NCBI GenBank assembly: GCA_019054805.1
Contig: JAHQIY010000005.1
Location: forward strand, 3,579,501-3,643,500
Direction of reading: 5' to 3'
DNA length: 64,000 nucleotides
Origin: Brachionus manjavacas
Taxonomy: Eukaryota; Rotifera; Eurotatoria; Ploima; Brachionidae
The notes beneath the pieces are model-generated. The model made no database searches. It saw nothing but the letters and a program-made list of their open reading frames with translations, and had not been told where the DNA came from. Below are positions 1 to 11,200 of the stretch, piece after piece. Every line of letters begins with the position of its first letter. The first letter of the stretch is position 1. A program made the position numbers and the translations under genes.

Positions 1-115
1 ATCATTAGCATTCTTTGAATCTTACTCACTATTCCTGCTATCCTAAACTTTCACTATCAAAATTTCCAATTTGGATATCAGATTTTGAATTTGCGTTCCA
101 AATAATGTATTTTAT

Positions 116-300
116 TGTATTTTCGAGAAAGAAAATATTACTTTGGTTTTCAAATGGTTCGCACTGGGTAATAATTGTCAATGATCAACTCGATACAGTA
201 ACCTACGAGTCGGATCAGAGCCGTTGCTCAAAAACGATACTGGAAAAGGAAATGAGCATCTCCCCTATCCACTTGGATCGAAAGGGACGAATTTAAAAAT
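116..300 (+). repeat. SINE-like interspersed repeat, copy 1 (body only)
   Basis: This segment aligns without large gaps, in opposite orientation, to the body of the tRNA-headed repeat at 37330-37672. Shared blocks include CACTGGGTAATAATTG (around 164), CAACTCGAT.CAGTAA (around 186), TTGCTCAA, TACTGGAAAA and an ATGAGC..CTCCCC-like block near 251. No tRNA-like head is visible upstream, so the copy looks 5' truncated. A 93-codon open frame over it is treated as chance. Confidence 0.6.
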
Positions 301-315
301 TTTTGGTTTTAAATT

Positions 316-580
316 CAGTGCCAGAAATTAACTTGTCACATCATATCATATGATATCATTTGGTATCAGATGATATGATTTGATATCAACTGATATCAGC
401 TAATATCAGGAAAAAAATTTTTTTACAAATTTTTACATATAAAAATTCAAATTTTAATTCACCTGATATTATCTTATATCAGATGATAATAGCTGATATC
501 AGCTGATATGAGGAAAGTTTAAAAAAATGATATAAAATGATATCAGATGATATTATCTGACAAGTTAATTTCCTGCACTG
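316..580. mobile_element. 265-bp MITE-like element with 23-24 bp terminal inverted repeats
   Basis: The left end begins CAGTGCCAGAAATTAACTTG and the right end, read in reverse complement, begins CAGTGCAGGAAATTAACTTG. The two ends match over about 23 bases with two mismatches. The interior consists largely of TGATATCA/CTGATATCAG units in both orientations around an A/T-rich centre, so the whole unit could fold on itself. It has no coding capacity. The right flank is TA but the left is TT, so the target-site duplication expected for a Tc1/mariner/pogo-type element is unclear. Confidence 0.7.
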
Positions 581-1450
581 TAACAAGGTTAAGTTAATCA
601 TGATCGTTTTTAGCTGTTTAAAAAATATTCCGTGTTTTTTATTCTTAGGTAAAAAAGATTAAAAAATGTAGATTATTCAAGCTAAATCCTATTATCATCA
701 ATTTTCATTTTAGAGTCTGAAGCTTAACAAAATTCTGAACAATGATCGAGATAACTTTCCAAATAACTTTCAACAAAACATGGCTTTGAAAAATTTTCTA
801 AAATTTTAAAAACAAATTTTTTGGTATTTATTGGAACGCAGATTCCAAATCTGAAATTAAAATTGATGGTGTGGAAGTTTTGAATTGTAGGATCCTTACT
901 TAGAACCTAATTTGCATTTATGATTCAAATTTGCTGATCATTCTCAAAAGTTTTTTTTTTAATTTTTTTTTGTATTTATCATAAAATATAATTCACAGAA
1001 ATTTTAAAGATCATGTTTAACCACAGCCAATTATTAGAAATCATTCTATATCAATAAATTTTTTGTAGAGTTTTGCAGAGATTAAAAATTAAGTTCAGCA
1101 TTTGATGTTTACTGAAAAAAAAAAACGCTTCTGTATTATATTTTTACCTAAAATCCTTATAAATCTTTTTTTTAAAAAAAGTTTTCGAGCATAAACTTCA
1201 ATTTGCCGAATTTCCAATATCTGTCTGGTCTCCAATTCCTAATCCTTAACCGTTTGGGTCGACTTTGAAATGAGATTCTTTAGCTGTTTGAAAAAATTGA
1301 AAGAAAAAGTATCTAAAAATTCTTTATTATGATTTTTTTAAATTAAGCAATTTTCAAAAAGAATTTCCAAAAAACAAAAAGCAAATTTTTAAAAATTCAT
1401 TTTCGCATCGATACTAAAAGCGAATTTGTTCAACTCTTGACTGAGTGCAA
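581..1450. other. Non-coding AT-rich stretch
   Basis: No supportable gene, repeat pair or RNA is visible. Homopolymer A/T runs dominate. The downstream edge is the 3' flank of the first dsRNA-binding protein gene. Confidence 0.5.
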
Positions 1451-2709
1451 TTACTTTTGCTTTCCTCTTGAGCACATTACTTTAATGTGATTAAGCGTGT
1501 AAAAAATAGCTTGAGAAACAGCATCCTCTTTGGTGGGCCCATAGCCTCCATATGTTAAGTGCGGATTTGTTTTAACATCCACAGCAAAAACTTTACTCTC
1601 TTAGAATATCAAAAAATTGAAAAAAAACTTTTAGAACTCTAACAACAGATTTACCTGTATTGGTAGGAATACTATATATTTCATATTCGAATTTTTCTTC
1701 ATTGGCAAGGTTTTCAAGCAGTTTGGGACAAGAACTGCTCTCTAGATCATTAGATAAAATAGAGTTGATAGTTGGATTTTTGCTGGTCTTTAATTGATTA
1801 AAAATGTTGACTGCAAATTTTTTATTCAAGCTAGATTTTGTGTAATTGAGATCGTCAATTGAATTATCTTGTCTTCCGTTGGTGTCCTTGGCAAACAAGC
1901 CGCTAGCCTTTACACAAAACAAAAGTCGCAAGGCTGCATATTTTTTTGCCAATTTTTTGGTTCTTGCAGATGCGCTCTCTCTAAAATCTCCAAATCTGAC
2001 TGTGCACAAAAATTGTCTGTTGTGAGGAGGACCTTCTTCATCACCATAGTCAAACTCTGGCGGACGCATTGCAAACCTATTTGCGATCTCAATGAGTTCA
2101 CCTACAGGATTTTCACACTTAGCCACACTTTCTTTTATGGCATCCAAATCTTCTTCCGAAGAAACTTGGATGTTTGACAAATCGGCGCCATTTTCGTTAA
2201 ATGGTAACTGTTTGGCTTCTGGCTCAAGAGACTTGCTCAATATAACAGACGGATTTTCCTCCAAGTCTAAATCGTGTAAACTATTTCTAAATAATTTTAC
2301 TTTTAAAAAAAATTGGAAAATTTAAATATTTTTGTTCAATATACATCAGTTCTTCAAGTGTAGCTGAAAGTTCACTATTTACATTAATATTATTTAGCCG
2401 TATTTGATTTAGAACCCCTAAGGCAGCTAAATGCTTGGCTCTTTTTTTAGTGTTGCTCTTACCGATTGCTTGCATTCCGTGATTTAGAGTGCATTTATAA
2501 ACAAAAGTTGGCTGATGTACCTTTCCCTCGGTATCTAAGAGCTCATAAGCCGGAGAAGCGCATAGAGATTTTGTGCAAATTTCCTGAAGGAGACTTATTG
2601 GAGTTCGAAAACTTTTACTATTTGACTCTCTGAAAAGTTGACTAGCAGCTTTCACCGCTGATAGAGTAATTGTGTCTGATTTTTTCGACTGTAGCGTTGT
2701 TAATGACAT
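1451..2709 (-). CDS. dsRNA-binding protein, TARBP2/PRKRA/Loquacious family (copy A)
   Basis: Three exons, 2345-2709, 1655-2286 and 1451-1599, join in phase to give 381 residues. The introns are 58 and 55 nt. dsRBD1 (about 36-104) ends in the RNA-contacting KKRAKHLAA motif and dsRBD2 (about 180-246) in KKLAKKYAALRLL. dsRBD3 (about 310-378; LLENLANEEKFEYE ... LTYGGYGPTKEDA) lacks the basic KKxAK patch. That is how TRBP, PACT and Loquacious build the third domain, which in those proteins contacts Dicer rather than RNA. The expected role is a cytoplasmic Dicer cofactor for siRNA/miRNA loading. The start is the first ATG of the open frame before dsRBD1. A paralogue with the same three domains and identical intron phases (2, then 1) lies downstream on the same strand. 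Orthology to one member (TARBP2, PRKRA or R2D2) cannot be decided by eye. Confidence 0.88.
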
Positions 2710-4217
2710 TTAATGATTGTTAATGAGCAATTTTATTATCTAATTTTATTTTCGGAATTTTTTATCAAAGAGTTTTTTAGGAAAATTTTTACTCTAAAAC
2801 CTGAAAAATACAAATTTAGGACATTTACAGATTTTTATTAAATAATGTAAATATTAGCAGCTAATTAGCATTTTTTGAATATTTTTTTTTCAAATGTTGA
2901 ATAAAATTAAATCAACTTACTCTATAAAATTGAAATTTTCAATCACTAAAGTCGAAAGTTAAAAAATTGATTATTGATCACAAACCGACTTGTTTTTTGT
3001 CCTAGTAATTATATTTTTAATCTAAAATTTAGAGCAAATTTAAAACAAAAAAATAAATATAAATGCTATTCATTTTCGAAACAAGTCTAAACAAGCTTAA
3101 AAAAAAATCAACTTGTAATAGTACTTGATGAAAAGCTCACATTATGTTAAAAAATTTATTTTATTGTCTAATTTTGTTGTGTAACCACTGTCAACATTTT
3201 TGTTAACTTGAATTTAAATCGATAATTTCCTGATCATACGAAAATATGCCTGAAGGAAGATTAAATCATTTTCACCGGCAATAAAAATCGAAAAAAAACA
3301 ATTTAATGCATTTCCTCAAAATGCAAATCAAAAATCAAAACAAGCTTATTTTGGAATGAAGTTTTCTCTTTAAAATTTTTAACATTTAAGAAGCCTTTTA
3401 TTTGCCTCAGTTTTATTTCATCTAATTTTTTTTTGTAAATAAAGGATAACAAAATGAAAACCCTTTTTCATTATGATGAGAAAAGATTTATACCAAGCTT
3501 TTGTTTGAATATTTTCAGCATAAAATAATTGATTTAATTTTTTTATTAAAAAATTTAAAATATTTAAGAATGTAGAATGTAATTGATGAAATAAATTAAT
3601 ACAAATATTCTTAATATTTGGATAAAATTTTGAGTTATTCTTTTATTAAAAATTTTCATAATACACACAGTATTTTCAGTTGTTTGATGAATTAACTCTT
3701 AATGTCCGATTGAAAATTGAATTTTTGTTAAGTGATGATTTTCTTTAAAAGATTTCAAAACATTACCAACTCTTTAAAATTATCCAAGAAAAAAAATTAA
3801 TTATTGCGAATAAACAAAGTAATTTTAAAATACCGAAATTTTTTAAAAATGTACCATTTTTCTCTTTTTTTTTTCAATTTATCAGGCTATATAAACTCGA
3901 AATTTTATCTTTTAGTGCGACATTGCATATTAAGATTGGAAATTACCCATACAACTTAAATCGTCTTTGGATATTTAGGAATTAAACATTTTTCATGAAA
4001 AATTCAAATCTAAAACTTAAAAATACAAAGCAAAGAAAATGTTGATACAAAATTTTATTCAAACAAGATCCTTATTTTTAAACAAAACGGGTGAATTTTT
4101 AGATTCAATTTACAAAACAACATTTTATAGATCATTTTTTGAATATACAAAACCAAAACAAAAATTTAAAAAAAACATTAATTACAACAAATTTTAATAT
4201 AACAAACTAAGCTCTTT
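2710..4217. other. Intergenic region between the two dsRNA-binding protein genes
   Basis: About 1.5 kb of A/T-rich sequence. It holds the promoter of copy A and the 3' flank of copy B. No additional coding exon, repeat or RNA gene was recognised. Confidence 0.5.
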
Positions 4218-5459
4218 TTAAGAAGAAATAATGTCAGATTTTGACACATTTTTTGAGCAAATGTCTTTCAAGTGAACAAGAAGAAAATAAATTGCATTTT
4301 TAATGGCGTCATCTTGAGTTTTGCCATGACCACCAAAAATTAGTTGAGGACTGGAGTTTACATAAATCAGGCAGGCATTCAAATCTAATCAAAAAGTTCA
4401 AATGAATTTCTAATTTTAGATCTATTGAAAAAAATCACCTTCAATATTAGACGCGATTTCTGTAATTTGGTACTCAAAGTTTTCCTCTCTGGCTAATTGT
4501 TCAAGCAAAATACGGCTTGAAAATTTCTGAGTTTTTAAATTATTTGACTTGATAATACTAATAGCTTTTTTTTCACTGGATTTCAATTGATCATAAAGTT
4601 TTTGATTAATTTCAATTTTATGACAATTTTTTGTCTCTGATGAATAATGGTCTAGCATACCACTTGCCTTAATTTTAAACAAAAGCTTTAATGATGCATA
4701 TCTTTTAGCTAGTTTTTTAGTTCGTCCTATTGCACTTTCACTAAATTCTCCAAACTTGGCTACACATGAAAATTGGGTTGAGCTTTTACTTAGGTCTTCG
4801 ATTATAAAAACTGGTTGTTTCATCGAGTATTTATCGGCTATCATTTTTATTTCACCTATTGGATTTGTGCATTTAGCCAAGTAATTTTTGATAGCTTCAA
4901 ATTTGGACGAGTCGATTGGGACATTTTCAGAATATTCCAAATCATTTTCGTTTATTATTGAAGAATTATTTGAAACACTATTATTTGTCTCATCAAATGA
5001 ACTAATATGATCCTCAGCAAAAAATTCCATGTTTTTCCTATAAATTATCAAATTTTCTATAGCAGAAGAAATACAAGTTTTACAGGAAATTTAAGTTAAT
5101 TTTTGATTTGTTTTAAATTTCCTTGTAATGACTGAGAATAATTCTTACATTATAAAATCCAATTTAGCAGCCAGCTCGCTATTCGAGCTATTTTCTTTAA
5201 GCATTTTTAAGATTCTTAATGCTGCCAAGTGTTTGGCAGTTTTCTTTTTTTTTCCTTTAGCTACTGACTGAAACTCATCGTTTATATAGCATTTACAAGT
5301 GAAATAAAAATCATTATCTTTGCTTTGAATTTGTTCAAATTCAAAAGATGGCATCGGAACCCTACTGACAGTGCAAAGATTATTTAGAATTCCAAGCGGT
5401 GTTTGATTATTTTGAGCATCCAAATTTTGGTTCATTGTTTTTTGCCGATATGAATTCAA
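4218..5459 (-). CDS. dsRNA-binding protein, TARBP2/PRKRA/Loquacious family (copy B)
   Basis: Exons 5149-5459, 4439-5037 and 4218-4384 give 358 residues with continuous phase. The introns are 111 and 54 nt. dsRBD1 (about 20-95) ends KKKKTAKHLAALRIL. dsRBD2 (about 161-225) starts CTNPIGEIKMIADKYSM and ends KKLAKRYASLKLL. dsRBD3 (about 279-350; LLEQLAREENFEY ... LIFGGHGKTQDDA) lacks the basic patch, as in Dicer-partner proteins. Domain order, linkers and both intron phases match the neighbouring copy A, so this is a tandem duplication, but the linkers have diverged strongly and the event is not recent. The second ATG of exon 1 (MNQNLD) is an alternative start. The product probably assists Dicer or loads Argonaute; which small-RNA branch it serves is unknown. 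Confidence 0.88.
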
Positions 5460-6324
5460 AACATTAAAAACGATTCTAAAATTGGTGGATTAGCAAGCAA
5501 ATCTGAAGTTGCATTTAAAAATTATGATTTTGTTCTTTTTTAAAGCAAATTGAAATTTACAATTTATTAGATAAAAAAATGAATCCAACTTTTAATTGCA
5601 AAATATTTTAAGCTAAGCTTTTGCGTCTAGTTTTGTTTTAAAAGAGTGATAATAAAAAATTTAACTACACAATTTATGATCTTTCAACAAATCTTTCTAT
5701 TTATCATTTTGATTGTTAAAGGCTTCACATTTTTAATTCAGTTTTGAATAAAAATAAAAGTATATTGATTGATTTATTAGAATAAAATAGACAAATATAT
5801 TTAAATTTACAGTGCAATAAAATTGGTTAGTTTAAAGGAAAAACAATTTTTTAATGCTTAATTATTATAGATGCTTTGAGTTTTTTAATAAGTAGAAACA
5901 CTCAATTAAAGAACTAGTTATTTTATAAATTTTAGAAAAAAATTTATATTTTTAATTAATTTTTAATTAAAATGCTTTTGAAAGATGAGTTAAGTATAAT
6001 TTTTTTAAAGACCATTTGTTGAGCCAAAAATGTAGCTTAATTAAGCACACCAGTTGCCGACAAATTTTTTAAAATTATTACATAAAATTTTATAATTTTG
6101 ATTAAGTAATATTAATGATCATAATAAGTAAACATATGATTGGTTAGAATCATAATAATTGAGCAAAAATTTCAATAAAAGTATAGAAAAATTTCTAGAA
6201 ATATTTCTATATGACAGTGCATATTTACAGCTTATTTACGTAGTTTAAATTTTCATTTTTTTCATATAAATAATGAGTTATTTCTATTTAAATTTTTAAA
6301 ATTTATTTTTAAGAAAAAAAATTG
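5460..6324. other. Intergenic region, divergent promoters of dsRBP copy B and ferritin
   Basis: About 0.9 kb of A/T-rich sequence separates two divergently transcribed genes and must contain both promoters. No coding exon is visible. A CAGTGC inside an ATATG/CATAT stem near 6207-6222 was considered as a second iron element and rejected. Confidence 0.5.
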
Positions 6325-6354
6325 TTGTTTCGACAGCAGTGACTGTTCAAACAA
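6325..6354 (+). promoter_or_regulatory. Iron-responsive element (IRE) in ferritin 5' leader
   Basis: A hairpin lies 20 nt before the ferritin ATG. The upper stem GACAG/CTGTT (6332-6336 with 6343-6347, one G-U pair) carries the canonical six-base CAGTGA loop (6337-6342). The unpaired C expected five base pairs below the loop is at 6331. Below it TTGTTT pairs with AAACAA (6325-6330 with 6349-6354). The bulge C faces a second C (6348), making a C-C mismatch rather than a pure bulge. In ferritin mRNAs this element binds iron-regulatory protein and blocks translation when iron is low. Confidence 0.85.
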
Positions 6355-6373
6355 ATAAACAAGCGGAAAAAAA

Positions 6374-6901
6374 ATGGCATCAGTAAGCAAAATCAGACAA
6401 AATTTTCACGAAGCTTCAGAAAAAGCGATAAATGATCAAATTAATATGGAGCTCACAGCAAGCTATGTTTATCAATCAATGGCATTTTATTTTGACCGAG
6501 ATGACGTAGCATTGCCAGGCTTTAGCAAATTCTATGCTCACAATTCGGAAGAGGAAAGAGAACATGCCGAAAAGTTGATGAAATATATGAACAAGAGAGG
6601 AGGCCGTATAGTTTTTAAAGACGTAAAGCGGCCAGAAAGAGACGAATGGGGAAATGGTTTAGAATCATTGGAGGCTGCACTTGATTTGGAAAAGAAAGTT
6701 AATGATTCGCTTTTAAAACTGCACGCCATAGCTTCTGAAAATAACGATGCCCACTTGGCTGACTTTTTAGAAAGCGAATATTTGGAAGAGCAAGTTCATG
6801 CAATTAAAGAACTTGGTGAAATGATTTCCAAGTTGAAGCGCGCAGGTACTGGACTTGGCGAATACCTATTTGACAAGGAACTACATAGTAAAGACAATTA
6901 A
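6374..6901 (+). CDS. Ferritin, heavy-chain type (ferroxidase-competent)
   Basis: A 175-residue single-exon ferritin subunit of normal length for a cytosolic H chain. The ferroxidase residues are present: E26, Y33, E60, E61 and H64 in SEEEREH, E106 in DLEKKVN and Q140 in [12 protein letters not shown]. Twenty-four such subunits would form the iron-storage shell and oxidise Fe(II). No signal peptide is seen, so a cytosolic form is expected rather than the secreted insect type. The start is the only ATG before the conserved helix A and lies 20 nt after the IRE. Translation is therefore expected to respond to iron. AATAAA signals occur just after the stop and near 7097. Confidence 0.97.
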   Translation: MASVSKIRQNFHEASEKAINDQINMELTASYVYQSMAFYFDRDDVALPGFSKFYAHNSEEEREHAEKLMKYMNKRGGRIVFKDVKRPERDEWGNGLESLEAALDLEKKVNDSLLKLHAIASENNDAHLADFLESEYLEEQVHAIKELGEMISKLKRAGTGLGEYLFDKELHSKDN

Positions 6902-8218
6902 GACAGATTAAAATAAAAGATACTAAGTTATCTTTAACATTTTCATTATAAACTCTCTCTTTAAAAGACTTCATTTAATTTTGATCATTCTATCCTTTTT
7001 TTCTTGCTTACTGAAAATATATGGTAACAAGAACAAAAGATAAAGTGATCATATAAGTTTGGTATCATTTTTATCTATTCACAATTTACTCAATTCAATA
7101 AAATTATTAAATTTCATCTTTTTTGTTGACAATGTTTGAGTTTTAATTCAAATAGAATAAATAAATAAATAGAAAAGGGATTTTAATAAAATTTAATTTA
7201 TAAATTAAATTTATACTGTGGAAAAAAATTTATAAGTAAAATAAAAGTTAGCAGAAATCGCTTCAACGACTTTAAATGTTTTTGCACACTTTAATAACAT
7301 AATTTTAACTCTTATAAAATAGAATTTTACTTTCCTAAACGTTTGTTACAAACCTCTCATAGGAAAGTCATAAACAAAATTAATCCAACAAAGATTCATT
7401 AAAGAATTCAAATATCCCTAATCCATTTTTTCCAAACATGAAATTGTTAAGACTATAATTAGATTATTTTTTTAACAGTCGCTTTGTAATAGCGAATGAT
7501 ATAAAAAATTAAAAACTTAAGAATTGATTTCATGATGGATAATCCTAAATTCATAGTTTTTTTAATGGGAAAGCGATGAGATCAGATAAACTAATTTTTA
7601 ATTAAAAATAAATGAATTTAATTCTTTTTAAATTATCATTTTTTATTAATTGTTTATTCCTCGAAAAAAAAAACGATGAAAAATGATGCAAAATGATGAA
7701 TTGCTCATCGATGTAACATGATGAGTTGTAACAGTCCTCTTCAATGTTACAAATATCATTATTTAAAAATACCATTTACATATTTACAAATTTAAATATC
7801 AATTAAGTTTTTTAAAAATATAAGATGTGCCGGCTCATCAATTTTTTTTCAAAAAAATATTCGAATAAATTAAATTAACTATACAAATTTAGTAAATGTA
7901 AATGTATTAAGTAAAATATAATAATATTTTGTTTCAATTAAAAGAAATTTAGCAAAGCTAATTAAAATTTAGAAAAAAATTAAAAAAATTGATTAAAATT
8001 TCTATTGAAAATTTTTTATTTTTGAGTTAAAATTAATTCAATACGGGTTTAAACAAAAACTAGACTTATTTATCGATTGATTGCTAAACAAACTAATTTG
8101 AGCCATTTATTTTTGATATCAAATTTATATAAAAGATAAATAACTTGGTTTGAAGATGAATAAATAAATAAAAAATATTAAAATCAATTTAATTTTTTCC
8201 CCATTTTCACTTTTTAGA
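6902..8218. other. Intergenic region between ferritin and NBAS (3' ends converge)
   Basis: About 1.3 kb of A/T-rich sequence between two genes that converge. It includes 3' UTRs and candidate AATAAA signals. A short run of ATGATG-like words (7676-7730) is the only local repetition. No gene or RNA was seen. Confidence 0.5.
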
Positions 8219-11200
8219 CTAAATTGTGAATTTTTCTAGAGCAGCTAACGAAACTGAAAGCGTTCTATACGAATCGCACAAATTCTCAGCTTCGCATAGT
8301 AAATTTGCTGCTTCCATCAAGTGTCCATTTTTTTTCAATACTTTGACTATTTCTTTTAATTCATCCTTTGTTTTATTACGGACCAGGAAATAAAAAAAAA
8401 TGGTATAAAAACTAGTATTGATAATTTCTAAGTAGAAGTTATCTTTCAAAATAAGTGTCATCAAATCAACATCATTTGCCACTAGACTATACGAATCATT
8501 CGCCTCAAGTTCATCAAAATTTCCTCTGTTTGCTTCCAAGCTCTTCATGCAATCCAGATCTAAACTATTCATATATTTTTTGATCGATTCCAAAATTGCC
8601 GTAGTTTTGAACAATAAACTCATTTTTAAGAATGAAATTTTTACAAATTCTAATTTGGAATCATTTTGGTCTAAAAGAACATTTTTCCTAATAGAATTAA
8701 GATCTTTTTCACTCAATTCTAGAACTCTGTCATCATTTAACTCGGACAAAATATTTACATCGATTTTGTTCTGTATCATTTTAGATAAAATCAAATTTAA
8801 GGGTTTCTCATTTGAATCTTGTTCGCTAAAAATTGGCCATACTTTAATCAAATTTAACAATGACCTGAAGTCCTGCTTTGTCTCGCTTAGATAAATATAA
8901 TTCAATATTAAACTCTTCCGATTTTCTTCACTCTCGAGAACACTTGAATCAATTTGATCAGTTTTTTTGCCAAAATAGTCACAATTTGCCAAAATAGCAT
9001 TGGTTTTAAAAACCAACAATAACATCAAGTCTTCTTCTTTCATGTTTTTAACTATTTTATTCAATTCTTCTAAAATAAAAAGCCTTATTTTGATGTCAAT
9101 TTGCTGATCATTGCAAAAAAATCTCATACAGTCCATTACATCTTGGTCATTTATTATTTTAATTTCAGCAGTCTGAGAGCCTTTTTTTGACTTTTGTTTT
9201 ACCATCTGATTAGAGGACAAATAAGTGGAAATTGTGTTCAATAATAAATTTAATTTGGTCACATTTTCACTATCAGTTTTAAGTTCTGAGCAAAGCTTGT
9301 TCAAGCTTAATCGAATTATATTTTTCATGGAAGTCTTTTCAGTGTAATCAAACAATTTAATAATATTGAACAAAACTTCAATTGAATAGCCATCCAAAAA
9401 CATACTTGTAAGTATATTGTCCAGTGTTTTTAGCTTTTGTTCTTCTTCATTTTGGTCATTATCAACAAAATATATTTTACCCAATTCAATGTCAAATAAA
9501 TTGATATATTTAAAGTTCAAAACATTATCTTTCGCGTTTGAATTTAAATTTCTATCAATATTGTCAATGAGTTTAATATTGTTGTGAATTTTGGCCAGCT
9601 CTTTAGTGGCATGCTCAAACTCTGGGTTTTGTTCCAATTTTTGAGATTTCATAATTTTATTAATTCTTTTGAGCAGCTCTTTTCGAATTTGAATATTTAA
9701 TTTAAGACAACTTTTTTCACTCAGACAAAGCTCTTTGACAAAATGCACAAAATCAGTTCTTAAGTCCAACTTTTTTAAATTTTCACTCATGCTATCAAAG
9801 TTGTCATAAATTAAATTCAAATTTTGACTTTCTTCCCAAACATTGGCTGAACTTTGATCCAGAATAGTGTCAATTTGGTTCCAGAACTTTTTCAAACACC
9901 AGACAACATTTAGCTTGCTCGGATTAAGGGATGTTGTTTTTTGAATTATTTTAGAAAATAGCTGCAAATTTGAATCATCTAGATAGGGTTCAATAACCTC
10001 GAATGGTCTCTTTAACATTTCTTTGTAATCAAAATTGGCGCCAATATGAATCGATTTTAATTTTTTTATATTTTTCACATGAACATCACTTTCCGGATCG
10101 CCCAAAAGCGAATAAAAAATAGCTAGTTTATCTAAATTTTTGCCATCTAAAAATTCGTACACTCTCTTGCTCATGTTTTCTTTATACTCGTCCATTCTTT
10201 GGGTCAAAAGACCCGTGAGCGGCTTGAGATCGGCTGCTATTTTGTCAAGATCAATATCTGTGACGTCACATAGCATGTATTCAGTAAAAGCCATGTAAAC
10301 TTTCCACAAATCGACTGAATAGAACTTGGCCAAAGAGCAAGCCAATTTGAATTGTTTGTAATCCATGCTTAGTCCAAGAATCGTCTCTTCTTTGTAAGTT
10401 TGATCTGTCTCGAATCTGTCCAGGTCGATACCAGCGTTTAAGTGCTCCATCTGATTGTGATGATCGTATTCGGTAAATTTGCGATTTATTTTTTCAAATA
10501 AACGGTGAGAATTTTCGTTTTTGAATTCAGATTTTTCTTTGGACTCAATTAAGTCAACGAGGACAGACCGATCAAGCTCGTAAAGTAGCTGCTTAGCGTC
10601 CAAATTGGACTCGAACAGTTCACCAGCTAAATTAAGCACTAACAAATGGATAAAAAATTCGTAAGATTTGTCCGAAGAAAATTCAAGACGTTGACTATTC
10701 TCGAATAAAAGACCCAAATCGGTGTCGTCTAAATTTAAAAGATAAGAAAAAGCGCATTTTACTTCAGATTGCGTCAAATTGTTGAGTGAGTGTATCCAAA
10801 AATCAACCAAAGAATCATCACTTTTAAAACTTGACTTAAAATAGTCCAGTTTTTTTAGGTTATTTTTTATCATTAGACATTTTTTCTTAGTTTCTTTTAA
10901 ATTTAGGGAAAAATTTTTATCTTCAAATAAATTTGAGTTGGACTTTTCAAAGCTGAATTTGTTCGATTGTTGTTCCCGATGATCTTCTTGGGTCTCGATT
11001 TGATTTATGGCTGATTCAATATTCGATTTTTGATAAAGAATGCCTTGGATATGCTCGATGTCACAGCTAGTTACCACAAAAGAAAGCAATTTTTCAATTT
11101 CCTGCAAATTTTTCAAGGTTTTTTCTTTGCTCCAGCCAAAAGTAGAACTAAAATCGAACAAATGGTTGGCAATTGAGGCAAAAACAAATTGTTCATTCAA

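Noticed and set aside
15..296. A 93-codon plus-strand open frame at the window start
   Set aside because: It overlaps a repeat that matches, in opposite orientation, the SINE at 37330-37672, which has no coding frame there.
6207..6222. CAGTGC in an ATATG/CATAT stem upstream of ferritin as a second IRE
   Set aside because: The stem leaves loop ACAGTG, shifted by one from the canonical CAGTGN, and no properly placed C bulge is present.
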